A stretch of 64,000 nucleotides of DNA from Climacium dendroides (GCA_950106755.1 OX467088.1:9594001-9658000), one strand, 5' to 3'; positions 34,000 through 46,949 are shown, numbered from the stretch's first letter. Numbers and translations: made by a program. Notes: generated from the letters alone by a model not told the origin.

Positions 34000-36900
34000 C
34001 TAGTTTGATGCATGCTTCCACAAGCATCTACATGAATTCCCGAGATTTCTCTTGAGGTCCCCACCATGGTATATCTCTATTCATGGTGACGTCATTTTTG
34101 TTGCAGAAATTCTGCAGAATGTCATCCTTAGCCACATTAATATCCACAATATCGTGGGATTCCACGTATTGGAAGGGGTAGTCATCCTCGGACTTCGGTC
34201 CGTTCTCTTTTACAACGAGAGATATGGAGAACCGCCTAATCTGCAACAACTAAAAACTGAGAATTAAACACTATTGTAGGAAATCATTCAAGCACACATG
34301 GAAGACGTAGGGAAATACATTACCATCTTAATGTTGTCTGCTGGAGACGTTAGGTGAAGGCGGTTCATGCCGAACCATGTCCGAAGTATCTTGAATTTGT
34401 ATCCTTGGCAGCAACCAAGAAGTTGGCTTCTGTGGGCACGAGAGAGGGTTGGATATATTACTAGAAGACCTCCATAGTCATGGAGGTATGCTTCGGCAAA
34501 GTCAAAGATTGGCACTAACCAATCATCTGCAATCACGTTCCACTTTGGTATAGGTGCACGAGGAGTCAAGAGTGTTGGAATATGAAGGCCTTCAGGAACA
34601 TCCACGATGACCAAGTCCACTGCAGCCTCACGCTTCAAGACTCCATTGAAGAAGCGTTGTTTATCACTCGAATGTTGTAGGAAAACATGAGGGATAATTA
34701 CAAACACAATATAGGCACATAGAACTTTAGAAGGGAATTGATGAAATTGTAGTAGTATGTGAATGATAAAAAAGAAGAAAAATATATGAATGTAGGTCTT
34801 GCTTGAAATGTACCATTGAAAGGAACGCATTCACGTCATCAAATGTTTTTTTCTGACTTGGTAAAGCGGACAGCGATAGGTTCAATATGCACTCGTCTAC
34901 ATCATGTGCAGGGTAGTGAGAGGATGGAGTGAGCCCGTGGACCAAGCACTCTTGAGTAAGCAAAAAGCTTGATGACCCTTCTTTCACCTCAGCTGCACTT
35001 GTAGCTAGTTTGGGGTTTGGGGTTTCGGCCTTCCTCTTGGTACCCTTCTTTTTCCTCTTCTCTTGGGCCTTCTCAGATTGGGTTGCCTGTCGCTTCTTCC
35101 TGATGTCGTCGGACTTCCTCTGTGCTTCTTCAAGCTTCTCTAGCTTTTTTCTATCAGAGACTTCCCGCCTTTGGATGCATCTTGCTCGCATCTCTAGATC
35201 AAGATGAGCAAACTCATCAAACTCAGCATCAACAATAGCGGCATCCTTCAAGGTCTGGAATAGAGCCTCCTCCTCTAGTGGAGTAGTTCCAAATATGCAT
35301 TCTATATACCAAGGACATGCTTGCAGATGTGGACTTGTCCACTTCGTCAATTGCATGGGAGAATATGCAGTCTGGAGAAGACCGATCTAACCAAGTAGTC
35401 AAAAACGGTGGTAAATCTACCTTCGCAATTGCCTTCTTGTTGTACAGCTCAAACTTGAAATACCTATGTCCAATGCAGGATTAGTCAGCTACCTTTATAA
35501 GAATAAGTGATAGTACAATAAACAAGGCACAAGGACAATGCATTGGACCCTCCAAATATGATTACAACATGATTGTCCCAATGAATCGCAATGCCACAAG
35601 AACTCCTAGACAAGGACAAACACCTGTAAATCACACGCTTGACAACCAGCGCCAACCCTCTGAATTCCTTGAAGCTATCTGACTTCTTGAAGAGGTCAAC
35701 ACCCTTGAAAACACTGGTGAAAGCAATATCCCAAAGCTTCATCCTCCAACTCTCAATGTACTCAAGCAGTGTCATTGGTTTGCTTGGAATGCTCATATTG
35801 ATTGGAATATTGTCAGCCCGAATGATTGAGTCAAACATGTTGTTGGTTGACTCCTCGATCTGAAGAAATAAATGTAAACACATTGAGGCCATGTTGGGCA
35901 ACCGAAAATGTGAAATTGTCAGGCTATAAATACAATAATGAAATCATGAGATATAATCATTACCCCAGCATACCAGCACGCCCTAGCAAGAACTTGAGTC
36001 AACTTCTCCTCATTCACAGGATGAGGTGAAAATTGGCAAGCCTCACGTGAGGGACTAGAAGCATTCATCCACTTGAGCCACCTAACTTTTAAGTCCAAAG
36101 AGACGTTTGCTGTTGCAATCAATTGTAACTTCTCTAGAGTCAACTCAGGAACAACAAAAAGGCTCCAATGTCGCTCTATTTGCATGAAGAAAATGAAAAG
36201 GCATCGTCACTGAAGATGAGACAAGCCGATGAAGAGCAAAACCAATGGTTCTGTGAAAATACCTCTTTCAACCAGTCAGGTCCCAATGCCGGATTTGCAA
36301 CGGCTACAATCTTCGAGAGCTTCTTGTATAGCTTCTCCGTGGAATCCTTAATCGATGCCCTCATAGCGTAGGCAACTCCCTCTCTTGTAACGTCATCTTC
36401 AGGAGTGTCCTCATGATACTTTCGGACTGCCGCATCAATAGTTGTGGCTATCTCTTGCTAAACAAACATAGAGGACTCTACAAATGTTATGAATCGAACG
36501 CATGATACCCTAAGCTTGAGTGCCTCATGAAATTTGAATATGAGTTCTTGTTACTGATCACATTCATATCTTAAAAATAAATGATGTGAAGACATCCAAG
36601 GGCATAGAATACCATGACTTTCGTGTATTCTATTGACATTTTGCCTTCTCCTCAGGACTCAGCATTTCATGAAATTTCTCAAGCTCAAGTACCCCATACT
36701 TCTGGACGCGGTAGAGTGTATGAACCAGGTTGGTCTTGACATGCAAGTTCTCGGTATGCCTGCAGTAAATAATAATTTAAGATTAACCTGAGGAGTAACT
36801 CCAGAAAATAGAGCATTGTCCAAGAACAGTATTTTGATAGGTGACTGCAAACGATAACAATGAGGTTGGTGTAAACTCACTTGTTAATATCATGCATTGC

Positions 36901-38199
36901 TTGCATTGCAACTCCAGTCCGATGCCTTGTGTCTAGGACTATTGAGTCCACACAAATGTGTCAATCGCGATCTGATCTATGGAGGTGCTCAATGTGATTC
37001 ATCCAGGCGATTTGTCTGTGATTTCCATCGCAGACAAAAAACTTGTAGTCCACCAAATGCTTCAGGACAGTCTGCTCAAGCTTCTCGTTGAATTCATCAT
37101 TCATTGCATTCCATATAGGTCCCCATTCTTTCTTCTCAGCATTGGTAAATACTGCCATCTCACACGCCTCATTCGATACTGAGACATAGAAGACTCTTGC
37201 ACCCTTCTCGTATCCCCGACTAAATTAGTTCTCCAACAACGCCAAATCACACGAGAGTGTAGGCTGTACCATGGGCATTGGAACTAGATGACATAAAGGT
37301 ATCTTTAGTCTTGATTGGTCACTGGATGTCAATCTCAAGCTATGAATTATGGACACAATGTCCATTGTCTGCGATTTTCGAATTTCATCTTCCATGTAGT
37401 GCGGTTGAACCCCAGAAATTGAAATCTCTGAGGCTTCACCGTCGTCATCCTCCCCGTCACCTCTAGGTGCAGAAGCCCTAGCAGTCATAGACAATGCTCT
37501 CGGTGGAGATTTCTGAGGTGCAGGCTCTTGCAAACGATAACAATGGAGTAGCAATTGTCATATGAATTTCACATACAAATACATTGAGAAATATATTGTA
37601 ATGTTAATTTGTAATGGACATCATGATTGTCCATCAGAGTGATTTAGAATGGAGACCAATATTCTGAATATTATAAAAGGAATAATTTATAAAGGTAACA
37701 TCATCAAACACATGTCCACAAACCACACTCTCTAGTGAAAACAATGTATCTCCCAAATCAATGTAGGAGCATATCCTCTTGGGTAGTAAGAATGGACGAC
37801 ACATCATCAGCGAATATAAGTTCATGGTCCCCGGATTCAATAGACGTGCAGTAGAACTCTGAAAGATCCGACAGCCCCAAACTGTGAAGGTCATCTACTT
37901 CCTCATGAAGTTCGCGAATTAGAATTTGAAGATCATATGGTACCCTAGGCTGCTTCTCTCGGAGACGAATCTCGGCATCTATATCTGTCATTTTAATCTC
38001 CATGGCCGAAGGAGCAGGATCTTGAACATTCTAAACTTCAACAACACTCTCATGACTTTCAACCTGGAGATGAAAACAATTAGAAAACTTATATAAGAAG
38101 GATAATCAATAATCACATCAAATCGATTAAGAAACTAGGATGCCAAAACTTTCGGACACGGGAGCCAAGACAGCATATGAGAGCAATGAAGGCGACAAC

Positions 38200-39060
38200 C
38201 CGCATGATTCAGTGATCAGGTCCCTAATCGGGTCAAAAATTGTCCGCGACTAAATATTCATGCATGGCCCCCAACCTTCCGGTGTCGACTCAGTCCCGAG
38301 ACAGGGTTTTTGGGTTCGGTGCTATGTACAGACCCCTAATGCTTGGGGGTTCAGAAAAGGAGCGTTCGAACTCGGAAGGCCAACTTGAACAGGCTGCGAG
38401 CCCCTAACCCGGAGTCAAAATGTGAGAGGATTGGAGGCGGGCGGTTTAGTGAATCACTGTTCTCGTCCCCAATAGGGTCAAGAATTGTTCGCAACTAGAT
38501 ATTCATGCATGGCCCCCAACCTTTCGGTGCCGTCTCAGTCTCGAGACAAGGTTTTGGGGTTCGGTGCTATGCATAGACCCCTAATGCCTGGGGGTTTAGA
38601 AAAGGAGCGTTCGAACTCGGAAGGCCAACCTGAACAGGCTGCGAACCCCTAACCCGGAGTCAAAATGTGAGAGGATTGGAGGCGGGCGGTTTAGTGAATC
38701 ACTATTCTCATCCCTGATAGGATCAAGAATTGTCCGCGACTAGATATTCATGCATGGCCCCCAACCTTTCGGTGCCGTCTCGGTCCCGAGAGAGGGATCC
38801 GGGGTTGGAAGCCATGTACAATTTTCTGAAATTTCCTATTCACGCCTAAACTACGGTAGGGGCAATCCCAAGTGTGTGAAAAAATAGTCAGCGCAAACGA
38901 GAAATAGATGCTGGAGGACGCAAGATTCAATACATGCACCAGAATGATTATTTTTCCGATAATCATGCATGGCTCCCAACCCTCAGGTGCTGTCTCGGTC
39001 CCGAGAGAGGGGTTTCACATCGGGAGGCCTGCATGATTTTATCCAGGTTCCTATTCATGC
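38200..39060. repeat. 245-bp tandem repeat between the two divergent MULE genes
   Basis: The word ATTCATGCATGGCCCCCAAC recurs at a spacing of exactly 245 bp (TGCATGG at 38,261, 38,506 and 38,751), with a diverged partial unit at 38,966. Units contain GTCTCGGTCCCGAGA-like palindromic stretches and GAATCACTGTTCTC. The array lies directly upstream of the methyltransferase-like gene, in the region that should hold promoters of both divergent genes. Confidence 0.8.
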
Positions 39061-40788
39061 CCTAAACGTCAACTCCCGGGATTCAGATTGTAGTAAAATG
39101 CGACATGCAAGTATGTTGAGCTTCAGCATACATGGGCTGCGACGGCGGAGACTTCTTGCGCAAGTGGCTGCATGGTATTCTCTCCAGCTTGATTTCTTCG
39201 CGGACGTAGTACTCGATTCATCACTGAAGACCTTGGAGCAACACAGAATTGCTTCCACATGTCAGAAATCCAAGAGTAACTCATAACACTAAATAATGGA
39301 ATGCCTTAGTTAAGTAGACAGCAAGTGTTAGAGGACCTACCAAATTGTCCTTTGCACACGGCGAGGCCGAGATCACGACCACGGCAGAAGGTGTGTGGAC
39401 AGGGCAAGGTGACGACCCGAGGATGCAATGGCAACGGAGTTGCGCGGCAGCCAAGGTATGTCATGTACTACTGTTCTTTCATTCAAGGTTAGGGTTTGCT
39501 AGGGAAGTACGGTCGTAACTATGTTGGAAAATACGTTTGGGATCTATGGCTGGGAACTACGGTTGGGAACTACGGTTTAACTACGGTTGCATCAAAGGAT
39601 ATTATCCCAGTTCTTTAGCAATAAATATTCTTACCTCAAGTAGCTCTCTTTTCTCTTCGCATTGCATTATATGGATTAGCAATTTCCAATTTGTATGAAA
39701 AAAAGTATACCTTGGTGCCCTTCAATCCATACTATTTACGTTTTGATTGCAATGAACCCGGATGCTCTTGATGGATATTATGAAATCCTAATTTATAATG
39801 TCCATAAATTGTGGTTCTCTTCTTGAATAGGATCGAAGAGTTTTCGTTGGCTAAGGGTTACCATTATACTTTGAGCTTCTCAAAAGTCAGCAATGAAAAT
39901 CCTTTAGTAGAAATATCAGTTGATACCTATGAGCAATATGATTTTTTTAGGTATTTATTTGTAGACATTAGAGTTCCTCTTGACTGAGGTTACCTCAGTC
40001 ACCTTAAATATTCTAGAGTACTTGTTCTGTGGCCAAGTTTTTCTTCAAAGTAGTGAGGGTAGTATATAATTGAATATTTGATGCATTCAGTGTAGGTAGT
40101 AGGTACCATTGTTTGATTACAACACATATTATGGTTATTTGCTCAGGGTCCTAGGAGGGGTACAATCTTGGGATCAAAGTGAAGTAACCTTGTATATTTC
40201 CAATATAAGATTTATCTGCATATCTTCAAAATCCTCCATATCTGCGATATCATATATAATATCCCTTAATAGTACTTGATGGATGACTTATTATTATGGT
40301 CAGTGTATTCGTTTATCTATAACGGGTATATTTTTCTTGAAAATGCAAATGATTATGATGAATTTTCTTGAGATTCAATTTCACTATACTAAGTGGACTG
40401 TGCTTCCTTACTACAGAAGCCTCTCATATATATCACTGTACTTAGGGAATACTTACACAGACCTGCTTGACATGTATTAACGGTATACCCAATACATTTA
40501 ATGCCCTATTTAATCATTGTTCTTCTGACATTTTTTAGTTTGTGAGCCGCCATTTTCATACTATATTGTACATGTTGAGTTACTACTAGTATTCACTATT
40601 CACATGTTGTATTTATTGTATCAAGATATAGATGTATTACTTTCATTCTATTACAGATTTTGAATCTGTTATTCAGAGCATTTCAATACTTCGGCGCTAA
40701 TGTTTTGTATGAAATATAGTCTCCGGTTATAGTGTCATTTCACCCTTGGATTGTACAACCTGAAGAGGTGCAGGAATGATGCATTGCT
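39061..40788. other. Non-coding spacer between divergent MULE genes
   Basis: AT-rich after 39,600. Short direct repeats of GGAACTACGGTT and TAACTACGGTT occur at 39,545-39,585. No gene seen; the ORFs at 38,969-39,286 and 40,283-40,480 lack recognisable features. Confidence 0.5.
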
Positions 40789-43700
40789 TTGAATGATAGC
40801 ATGACAGGATCTTCAATGGCAATTGTGAGGGCACATGGAGAATGTGTTCCGATTTCATTTCCTGTGGGCGAGTTGGAATATGCTGTTGTCAGTTCGTCTC
40901 ATTTGAGTGCCCGTTTCCTACTTGCAGAGAACTCATTAGATATTGACGAAGAAGTATTTGATAGTATAAGTGGTGAACTGACGCATACTATAGGTCAAGA
41001 GCCCTCTGTGTGTGGCCTTGTTAGGCAATGGCATTTGCATGAAGGTAGGTATTTAACATATGGATTACCGTAGTCGTGTATAGGAGCATCCAATGCAGAG
41101 GGATCCGCTAGAGTTTCTAGGACTAGTACTTTCGAGAATACTGTGAAAATTGAGCCTGGTGTGGAGGTGATTACCATTGGCAATGATGACTCTGATGGTT
41201 CATCTCTACCCTACAAACTTTTGAAACCGACATCGTCGCCTGCAGTTGGTAGGGCGTACTCATCCTTCTCGCCTTCTCCAGATATAGTTATACTATCATC
41301 ATCTATTCATCTTCCCGTGCGTCCTCAATTGTTTCATGTTTGCAAAAGTTGTGCCACACGAAGGGTTCTAGGAACCCGTTCAAGAGGGTCAATTGGAACT
41401 CAATTAGAATTTGTAGTGTCCAATTTGTTCCACCTTCGTTCAATGGTGATGTGATATTTGAGTTACCACCCGTTAGAGATGTTTCGGGAACTCACAATCA
41501 GGCTAAGCTTCTCATTTGGACAAATCTTCATACGACAAATATAAGGAATGCAGACGGCCTGACATTTTGGTTGGCGTCTTGCGTGGGCCACCTACGATGT
41601 GACAACCCGAGTTGTGACTATCTAACTCGAAAGCACCGTGTAGCTCTCATCAACGAGACTGAATGGGATGGTTGTTCTCCTGTTTCATTTGAGGTTCGTG
41701 ATATTCCTCCACTTGGTTCCAGTATCACATGCAAGATTTGTTTGACTGCTCCATCGTGTATTGGTAGTTGTCCTGCGAAAATCTATTATGTATAGTAGTT
41801 GGGTCACAGGACATGACTCGAGCTTGTATTCATTTCGGTATTCACAACCACCCTGTAAGAGATGGAGACTGCCGGGAGTACAAGGAGAGAACTCGGTCCT
41901 TGATATGAGACCAAGTTGAGCGGAACCCGTCTGGAACAAATTCCGCTATCGTCATGAAGGCTAGCAAGGAGTTCCTTCGAGAGATGCTACTTCGACCCGA
42001 AGAAGCTACACCTACCCTATTTGGTCTCCAGGAATTGATGCCAGTTCTGGAGAAATGCAAATTTATGAGTTCCCCAAGTATTCGCAATGAAGTCAATACG
42101 TTCAAGTACTTCCGGCGCTTTGGAGTGATGGACAGCATCACAAAGCTTCGTGGCTGTAGCAATTGGGCTTTTGTGCAGAAGAACAAATTCCCTAATCAGG
42201 GATCCGACTCTAACAAAGTATTTGTGTTCAAAATGTCCGAGGTTGGCCCTAGAAGTGGCGTGGACTTGGTATCCCGTATGCAACCTGGTGGTGACCTTGA
42301 GGACGCATGGATCATGTTTGATCATGTTAGGCGAGTGAAGCTCTAGACTACAATTGTGTGTCATGTTTATGACACGACCTATTGCCATGTCATGACTATT
42401 GCAATTAGTGATATGCAGTCAGAAGATGTAGTTGCCCAATGCAACTTCTGGAAAAACTTAAACGTCGTGATGGGTAGACATAGATATACCTTGCCCTATT
42501 TTAAGGGCTTCATGGCTGATTCGGCACAAGCAAACTGGAATGCAGTGCGCATAGTTTATAGAAGTGGTGACCCAACCGAGCCCATGCCCAATCGAGAACA
42601 TACATGTTTATTTCATTGGACTCAGTCAATGGAGAAATACACGAAGGCAGACATTTGCAGTGACCTTCAAGACCAGCATCGGAAGCTATGCAAACAATAT
42701 AAAGGATGCAAATTCCTTAGCAGAGGCAGAGACTAGGTTTCATGCAATTCGAACGTGGTGGCATTCATCCGGAGCCACAACCGGGGAGGGGCTTCGCTAT
42801 CTGGAGTTGTGGTTAGCGTTTTGGCACTTCCGATATAGGCAATGGGGAGCATTCATGGACACTATAAGATTCTTGATCACCGTATCCCTCGTTTGTTTGT
42901 TTTTTCAAGATAGGGTTCATGTTCCTGTCTTATCTTCTATCATTGCTAATCATTTATTTTTTTTATGCTTTCTATCTTCAGTTTCTCGAGTACTTCATAT
43001 AACAACCCTAATCGTAGACATTAAATCCAGGAAATATTGGTCCTCTTCATTTGTAGTAGCTTTAATCCATGCTCCCCGGAATAGGGACTCACTGAAGATG
43101 AACTTGGACTCATTCCTACTTGCAACCTCGCAGAGACCGTCCATAACAAATGGTTGCAACAATCTGGAAAACATGACTCTGATTTGTACGTCGCCACCGT
43201 AGATGACTATGTTCGAGCGTTCATGCAAATGGTTAGATATTACCAGTTTCTAAAAGGTGAGAAGCCGGGAACTGATCCAGGAATAGAAGAACTATTGCTT
43301 CGTGTAGCACAGAGATATGCCCAACGTACCGGTAATCCGAAAGGATTGAACGATGCCATGGCATCTGTACCAGGAGTCAATGAGTACTGCACTAGGAAGC
43401 CCCATTTGGAAGGCGAGGAAGTTTTCGGATCTAAGAAGCGAATGCCCAATCTTCCACATGGTTCTCAATATGACTTGCATTGTCCCGACAAAGTGAATTT
43501 CTCCCGACCCCGGATTGGAACGAGGGCCACCCCTGCACCCACACCGGTCATTTCCTTGGATCAGATTTCTGCAGAACCATGGCCTGTGACGCATGAAGAT
43601 TATCCGGATTTGTTGAGGTCACCTAAGACAAGGTCAATTCCTGCAATTGAGGTGGCCTCCCAAGTGAGGACCGTCCAAGAAACAGTTTGTAATGAGTCTC

Positions 43701-44551
43701 AATGGCATATTGCCTACTTGCCTAAGACGTCTTCAAAAGCATGTTTTGCATTGCAGGCCATTACGCGAAAAAAATGTGTTGCAAAAATAGTGCAAGGCAA
43801 TAGGGGAACAGCTGCACCTACATACACCGGCAGCATGGACAACTACAAGAAAAATAGGATTGAGAGAATGCAATTTTTTTTCTGCAATGATGATATATCG
43901 TGGTGCGTCAAAGGTTCTTGACGAAAATGGGTTCTATCAAAACCGGAAGTACCAGACATTTGGCTGGTGAAAGTTGGAATCAATCTTACACCCAAAGAGA
44001 TCCTAGATCTTCAAAATGCAGGGTTCCGTCTTCCGCAGCGTCTTGAAATTTCCCCTCGTAGGCTATTTGGAAATCATGATTTGCCCCCTGATGTTTTGGG
44101 ACTTCAAGTTCCAGAGTCACCCGCAGAGCACCCCATCACACGGTCAGGAAAGAAGATTCGGAGGAATCCAAAAGCACCTACAACAAAGCAAGCAAACAAT
44201 TGCGCCTCCGCACTCACAATGCAAGCAGTGGTTCGTGAAGTTACTATGGTACCACATCCGGGCTTCGGATGCATCATTGCACTGGACTCAGGTACACCGC
44301 CTGCCATTGAACATTACATGATCACTATAAGTGCATTTCTTGAATGCACTTGCTTTTATTTCAAGGAGATGTCAAGAAAGGCTCTAGGAAAAAGAGGGCA
44401 ATGGGCTAATTGCAAGCACTTGTACTTTTTGTTCATTGGAGTTTGCCAATTGGATGCAGAAGTAGATCTTTTTATTCATGCTCCAAGCTTTAGCTTTAAT
44501 GAAGTGAAACGCATACTTCAGAGTGGTATCTTAAAGCTGAAATCCAATTAG
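40789..44551 (+). pseudogene. MULE transposase (zinc-ligand region, DDE core, SWIM finger), degraded
   Basis: Successive plus-strand frames make up one transposase. 40,789-41,450 is an N-terminal region rich in Ser and acidic residues. 41,340-41,870 has cysteine/histidine ligands (GHLRCDNPSCDY, TCKICL, then HNHPVRDGDC), resembling WRKY-GCM1/FLYWCH-type binding domains of MULEs. 42,350-42,880 is the DDE core, with VYDTTYCHVMTIAISDMQSE and FKGFMADSAQANWNAVR supplying the first two acids, then LELWLAFWHFRYRQWG. 44,330-44,420 is a SWIM finger (ECTCFYF ... CKHLYF). It cuts and moves the 17-kb element in which it lies. In-frame stops at about 41,071, 41,793, 42,344 and 43,919 and frameshifts near 41,400 and 42,710 disable it; an intron is likely at about 42,890-43,080. 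Transcribed away from the methyltransferase gene. Confidence 0.8.
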
Positions 44552-46871
44552 TACACAGTTATCCTTCAATACGGTTGACGCTAGCATATTGCAGTGTACC
44601 TTTGGATGGTGTGCTCCAAACTTGTTTCACGTAAGAATTGTAGTGAGAGTAAAAGAGACACTACTGAATTTCAATTGTCAATCGTCCATTGCACCTTGCA
44701 CTATCATGCGTGATTGCCCATCCCACACTCTCTAGTATGATTTGTATATATCTCTGGATATAAAATATTCATAGAGGGTTGTTTAGATTGGTATTGATAA
44801 TTGCGACAAAATAAAAATGGCCTTCCCTCGTCCCAATCCACTGAAAATGACCTTGACTGAATTCACTTTTTACAATGAATATGGTAGGACAACGGCAGAG
44901 GTACTTAGAGGTGGTCACCTTATGCATTCAGAAGTTTGCAACATTTATCTGAACTTGCTATGGTTGTAAACCCATTTTTTATTAGCACTATCTCATGCTA
45001 GCATTGGTAGCCGTTACCTAAACCCTTGCAATACAGATGAGTAGCAATTATTGATCAATATAGTACTTGCAAACATAATTGAAATTCATTGTTATTGATA
45101 GGAAGTTTTTCAACATGCTAATGCCTTTTATATGATAAATTGGTAAAGTGGTTGCACATGGATGAACTTAATTAATCATTTTAACCCTATCACATGGAAA
45201 TGTTAGCCTAATCCCAAGCATTCTAACTACAGTTGTTCAATAGTTTAAGTTAAATTGTTCACCTAACCATACATTTTTCAATACAATAAACAGATGTGCA
45301 TCCAACAATAAAAAGTTTATATGAACCCTGAACCCAATGCTCTAAATCCTAAATATAGTCCTCTATAAAAAGTTAACAGATGTGCAATAAACAAGACACA
45401 AAGGCAATAATAAATACCGTAAACATTGAACCCTCACCCTAGAAGTATGCCTGTCCTTCACCTTTGAAGGGTCATTTCACGGTTTGAGGTCCCCAATTAT
45501 ATTGAGATAAAAAAAACACAGTTATAGGGGTACCCCTAAACCCTAAAACCGTGGTGAAAGGTTATGTTATGTGTCTTGATACCACGGTTATAGGTTCACA
45601 CCCAAATAATTTTTTTGCTATAGACTTAGGGTCTCCTGTCTTGGATCCACGGTGATAGGTCCATTTTCACAGTTATGGGGGCATGAATATAAAGTTATCA
45701 TGTTTTACTTTGTAAAACTTCAAAGCAACCCTAGTCTAAACATCTACAAGACATACTTCATTCAGAAGTTCATTCAATTTGGGATACATAACCATGAACA
45801 CCTTTTTTCTTACATGTTCAATGGATTTTTGCATGAAATGTAGACAAAGTCATCTATTTAGTTGATTTTGAAATATTCCCAATCAATTGCCCGCCATAAC
45901 ATTTATAACTTTGAGGCGTCTATCTTCTTGGGCCACTTTGGCAAAAAGCCCTAAATCCTAACTATCCACTGAAACCTTCCTATTCCTCCATCTCCTCTCC
46001 CCCCTTCCGTCTAGGCAATTGAAAGGCCAATCCTTAAAGAAAACAAACTCCTTTCTCCCTCCCATGCCGTTGATCTAGATACGGGTAGGGATACTTTACA
46101 GGACCAGATACGATATAATATAGACACGGTCCGAATGCGAGATACAAGATATAGTTCAAATACGATACAAATCCAATATGGTACGAAGATGAGATACGGA
46201 ATATAGTTCAAATGCAATATAAATACGATATGGTATATATACAAAATACAAGGTATGAGGTACGGATATGGATATATCCCGTATGAAATGTTACCCCTAG
46301 CCCCACTTGAAAATTACAGAAGGGCAGGAGGGGAGGAAAAAGGCTAAATTTAATATAATAAAAGTTTGAGCTTATTAGTGGGAGGTAAGAAAATTCAATT
46401 TCATTTTTTTTGTGGGAGTGGATAGTGAGACAGTCTCACTATCCACTCGAAAGACAAGCCACTAAGCTTTGGCACATGAACCAATAAATTGATATAGCAT
46501 TAAAACACCAATCCCCTACACAAATTGGTTAGTCATAATCCCACCGTAGGAGGTGTCCAATGTCATTGTTGAAGTTACGCACCAACAATAATAAAACCAT
46601 TCTTCTAAGTTCAATCAATATAACCCTTCCCTCCATGTGGTCAATGGTCCTAAAATATTTCTACACATATTCAGATTGTAGTCCACCCTAAACTTTTGAG
46701 GTTAGACTTTTTAAATCCCCAAATTTTGAGACTGGACTTTTTATTACCTTAAAGTATGCTGATTTATGGAACTAAAGCCCAAAATTTTTAGTTGACTTTT
46801 GAAGCTAAACACCCAAATTCAACAAAATAAATAAATACATAAATTTCTACCGCACCAAATTACAGAAAAAG
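44552..46871. other. MULE right-hand non-coding arm
   Basis: No gene seen. It holds a telomere-like CCCTAAACCCTAAAACC (about 45,535), a degenerate array of ATACGATAT/ATACAAATA-type words at 46,080-46,290, and a perfect 15-bp hairpin GAGTGGATAGTGAGA-CAG-loop at 46,416-46,448. Confidence 0.6.
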
Positions 46872-46939
46872 GCCCTAAATCAATGCTCCATGCTCCAATT
46901 CCATGCTCTACGCTCTATGCTCGTATACTAGCTTCGTTG
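46872..46939 (-). repeat. MULE right terminal inverted repeat
   Basis: On the plus strand it contains TGCTCCATGCTCC and ends CTCGTATACTAGCTTCG before the target duplication GGTAATGACA. It is the inverted partner of 29,848-29,914. Confidence 0.85.
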
Positions 46940-46949
46940 GGTAATGACA

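Larger units (their letters stand above)
31139..38063 (-). pseudogene. ParB-like plus beta-class N4/N6 DNA methyltransferase gene carried by the MULE, multi-exon, degraded
   Basis: About ten exons can be followed by frame and splice sites. From the N terminus: an acidic exon (38,063-37,758); a ParB-type exon (about 37,527-36,881) with YKFFVCDGNHRQIAW; helical exons (about 36,765-35,600) including EKFHEMLSPEEKAK, LTLEKLQLIATANV and MTLLEYIESW; a KR-rich stretch KEKRKKKGTKRKAE-like at 35,100-35,030; the methyltransferase catalytic region (34,690-34,320) with DLVIVDVPEG, ADDWL and YGGLLVIYPT; then PQEKSREFM (34,060-34,025). After the nested element come GDVVVNCTTATG (31,824-31,788) and ATIQACRTTLRHILAFEEDK. 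A last exon ends in SEGSSISA (31,139). Order ParB, motif IV, motif I matches bacterial and phage ParB-DNA methylase fusions. Motif IV is DVPEG instead of DPPY-like and motif I lacks FxGxG, so activity is doubtful. In-frame stops near 34,023, 36,925 and 37,225 and a frameshift near 35,350 make it a pseudogene here. Confidence 0.65.
29848..46939. mobile_element. 17.1-kb Mutator-like (MULE) transposon with ParB-methyltransferase cargo
   Basis: The two ends are inverted copies over about 65 bp: left GAATGCTAGTATGCGAGC, right (reverse complement) GAAGCTAGTATACGAGC, both continuing through GAGCATGGAGCAT and TGATTTAG or GGATTTAG. Both sides are flanked by the identical 10-mer GGTAATGACA (29,838-29,847 and 46,940-46,949). 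A 9-10-bp duplication is the hallmark of Mutator elements, and a MULE transposase pseudogene is inside. A minus-strand gene with ParB and DNA-methyltransferase features fills 31.1-38.1 kb. Both genes contain stops and frameshifts, so this copy is not autonomous. A 2.2-kb element is nested at 31,823-33,999. Confidence 0.85.
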
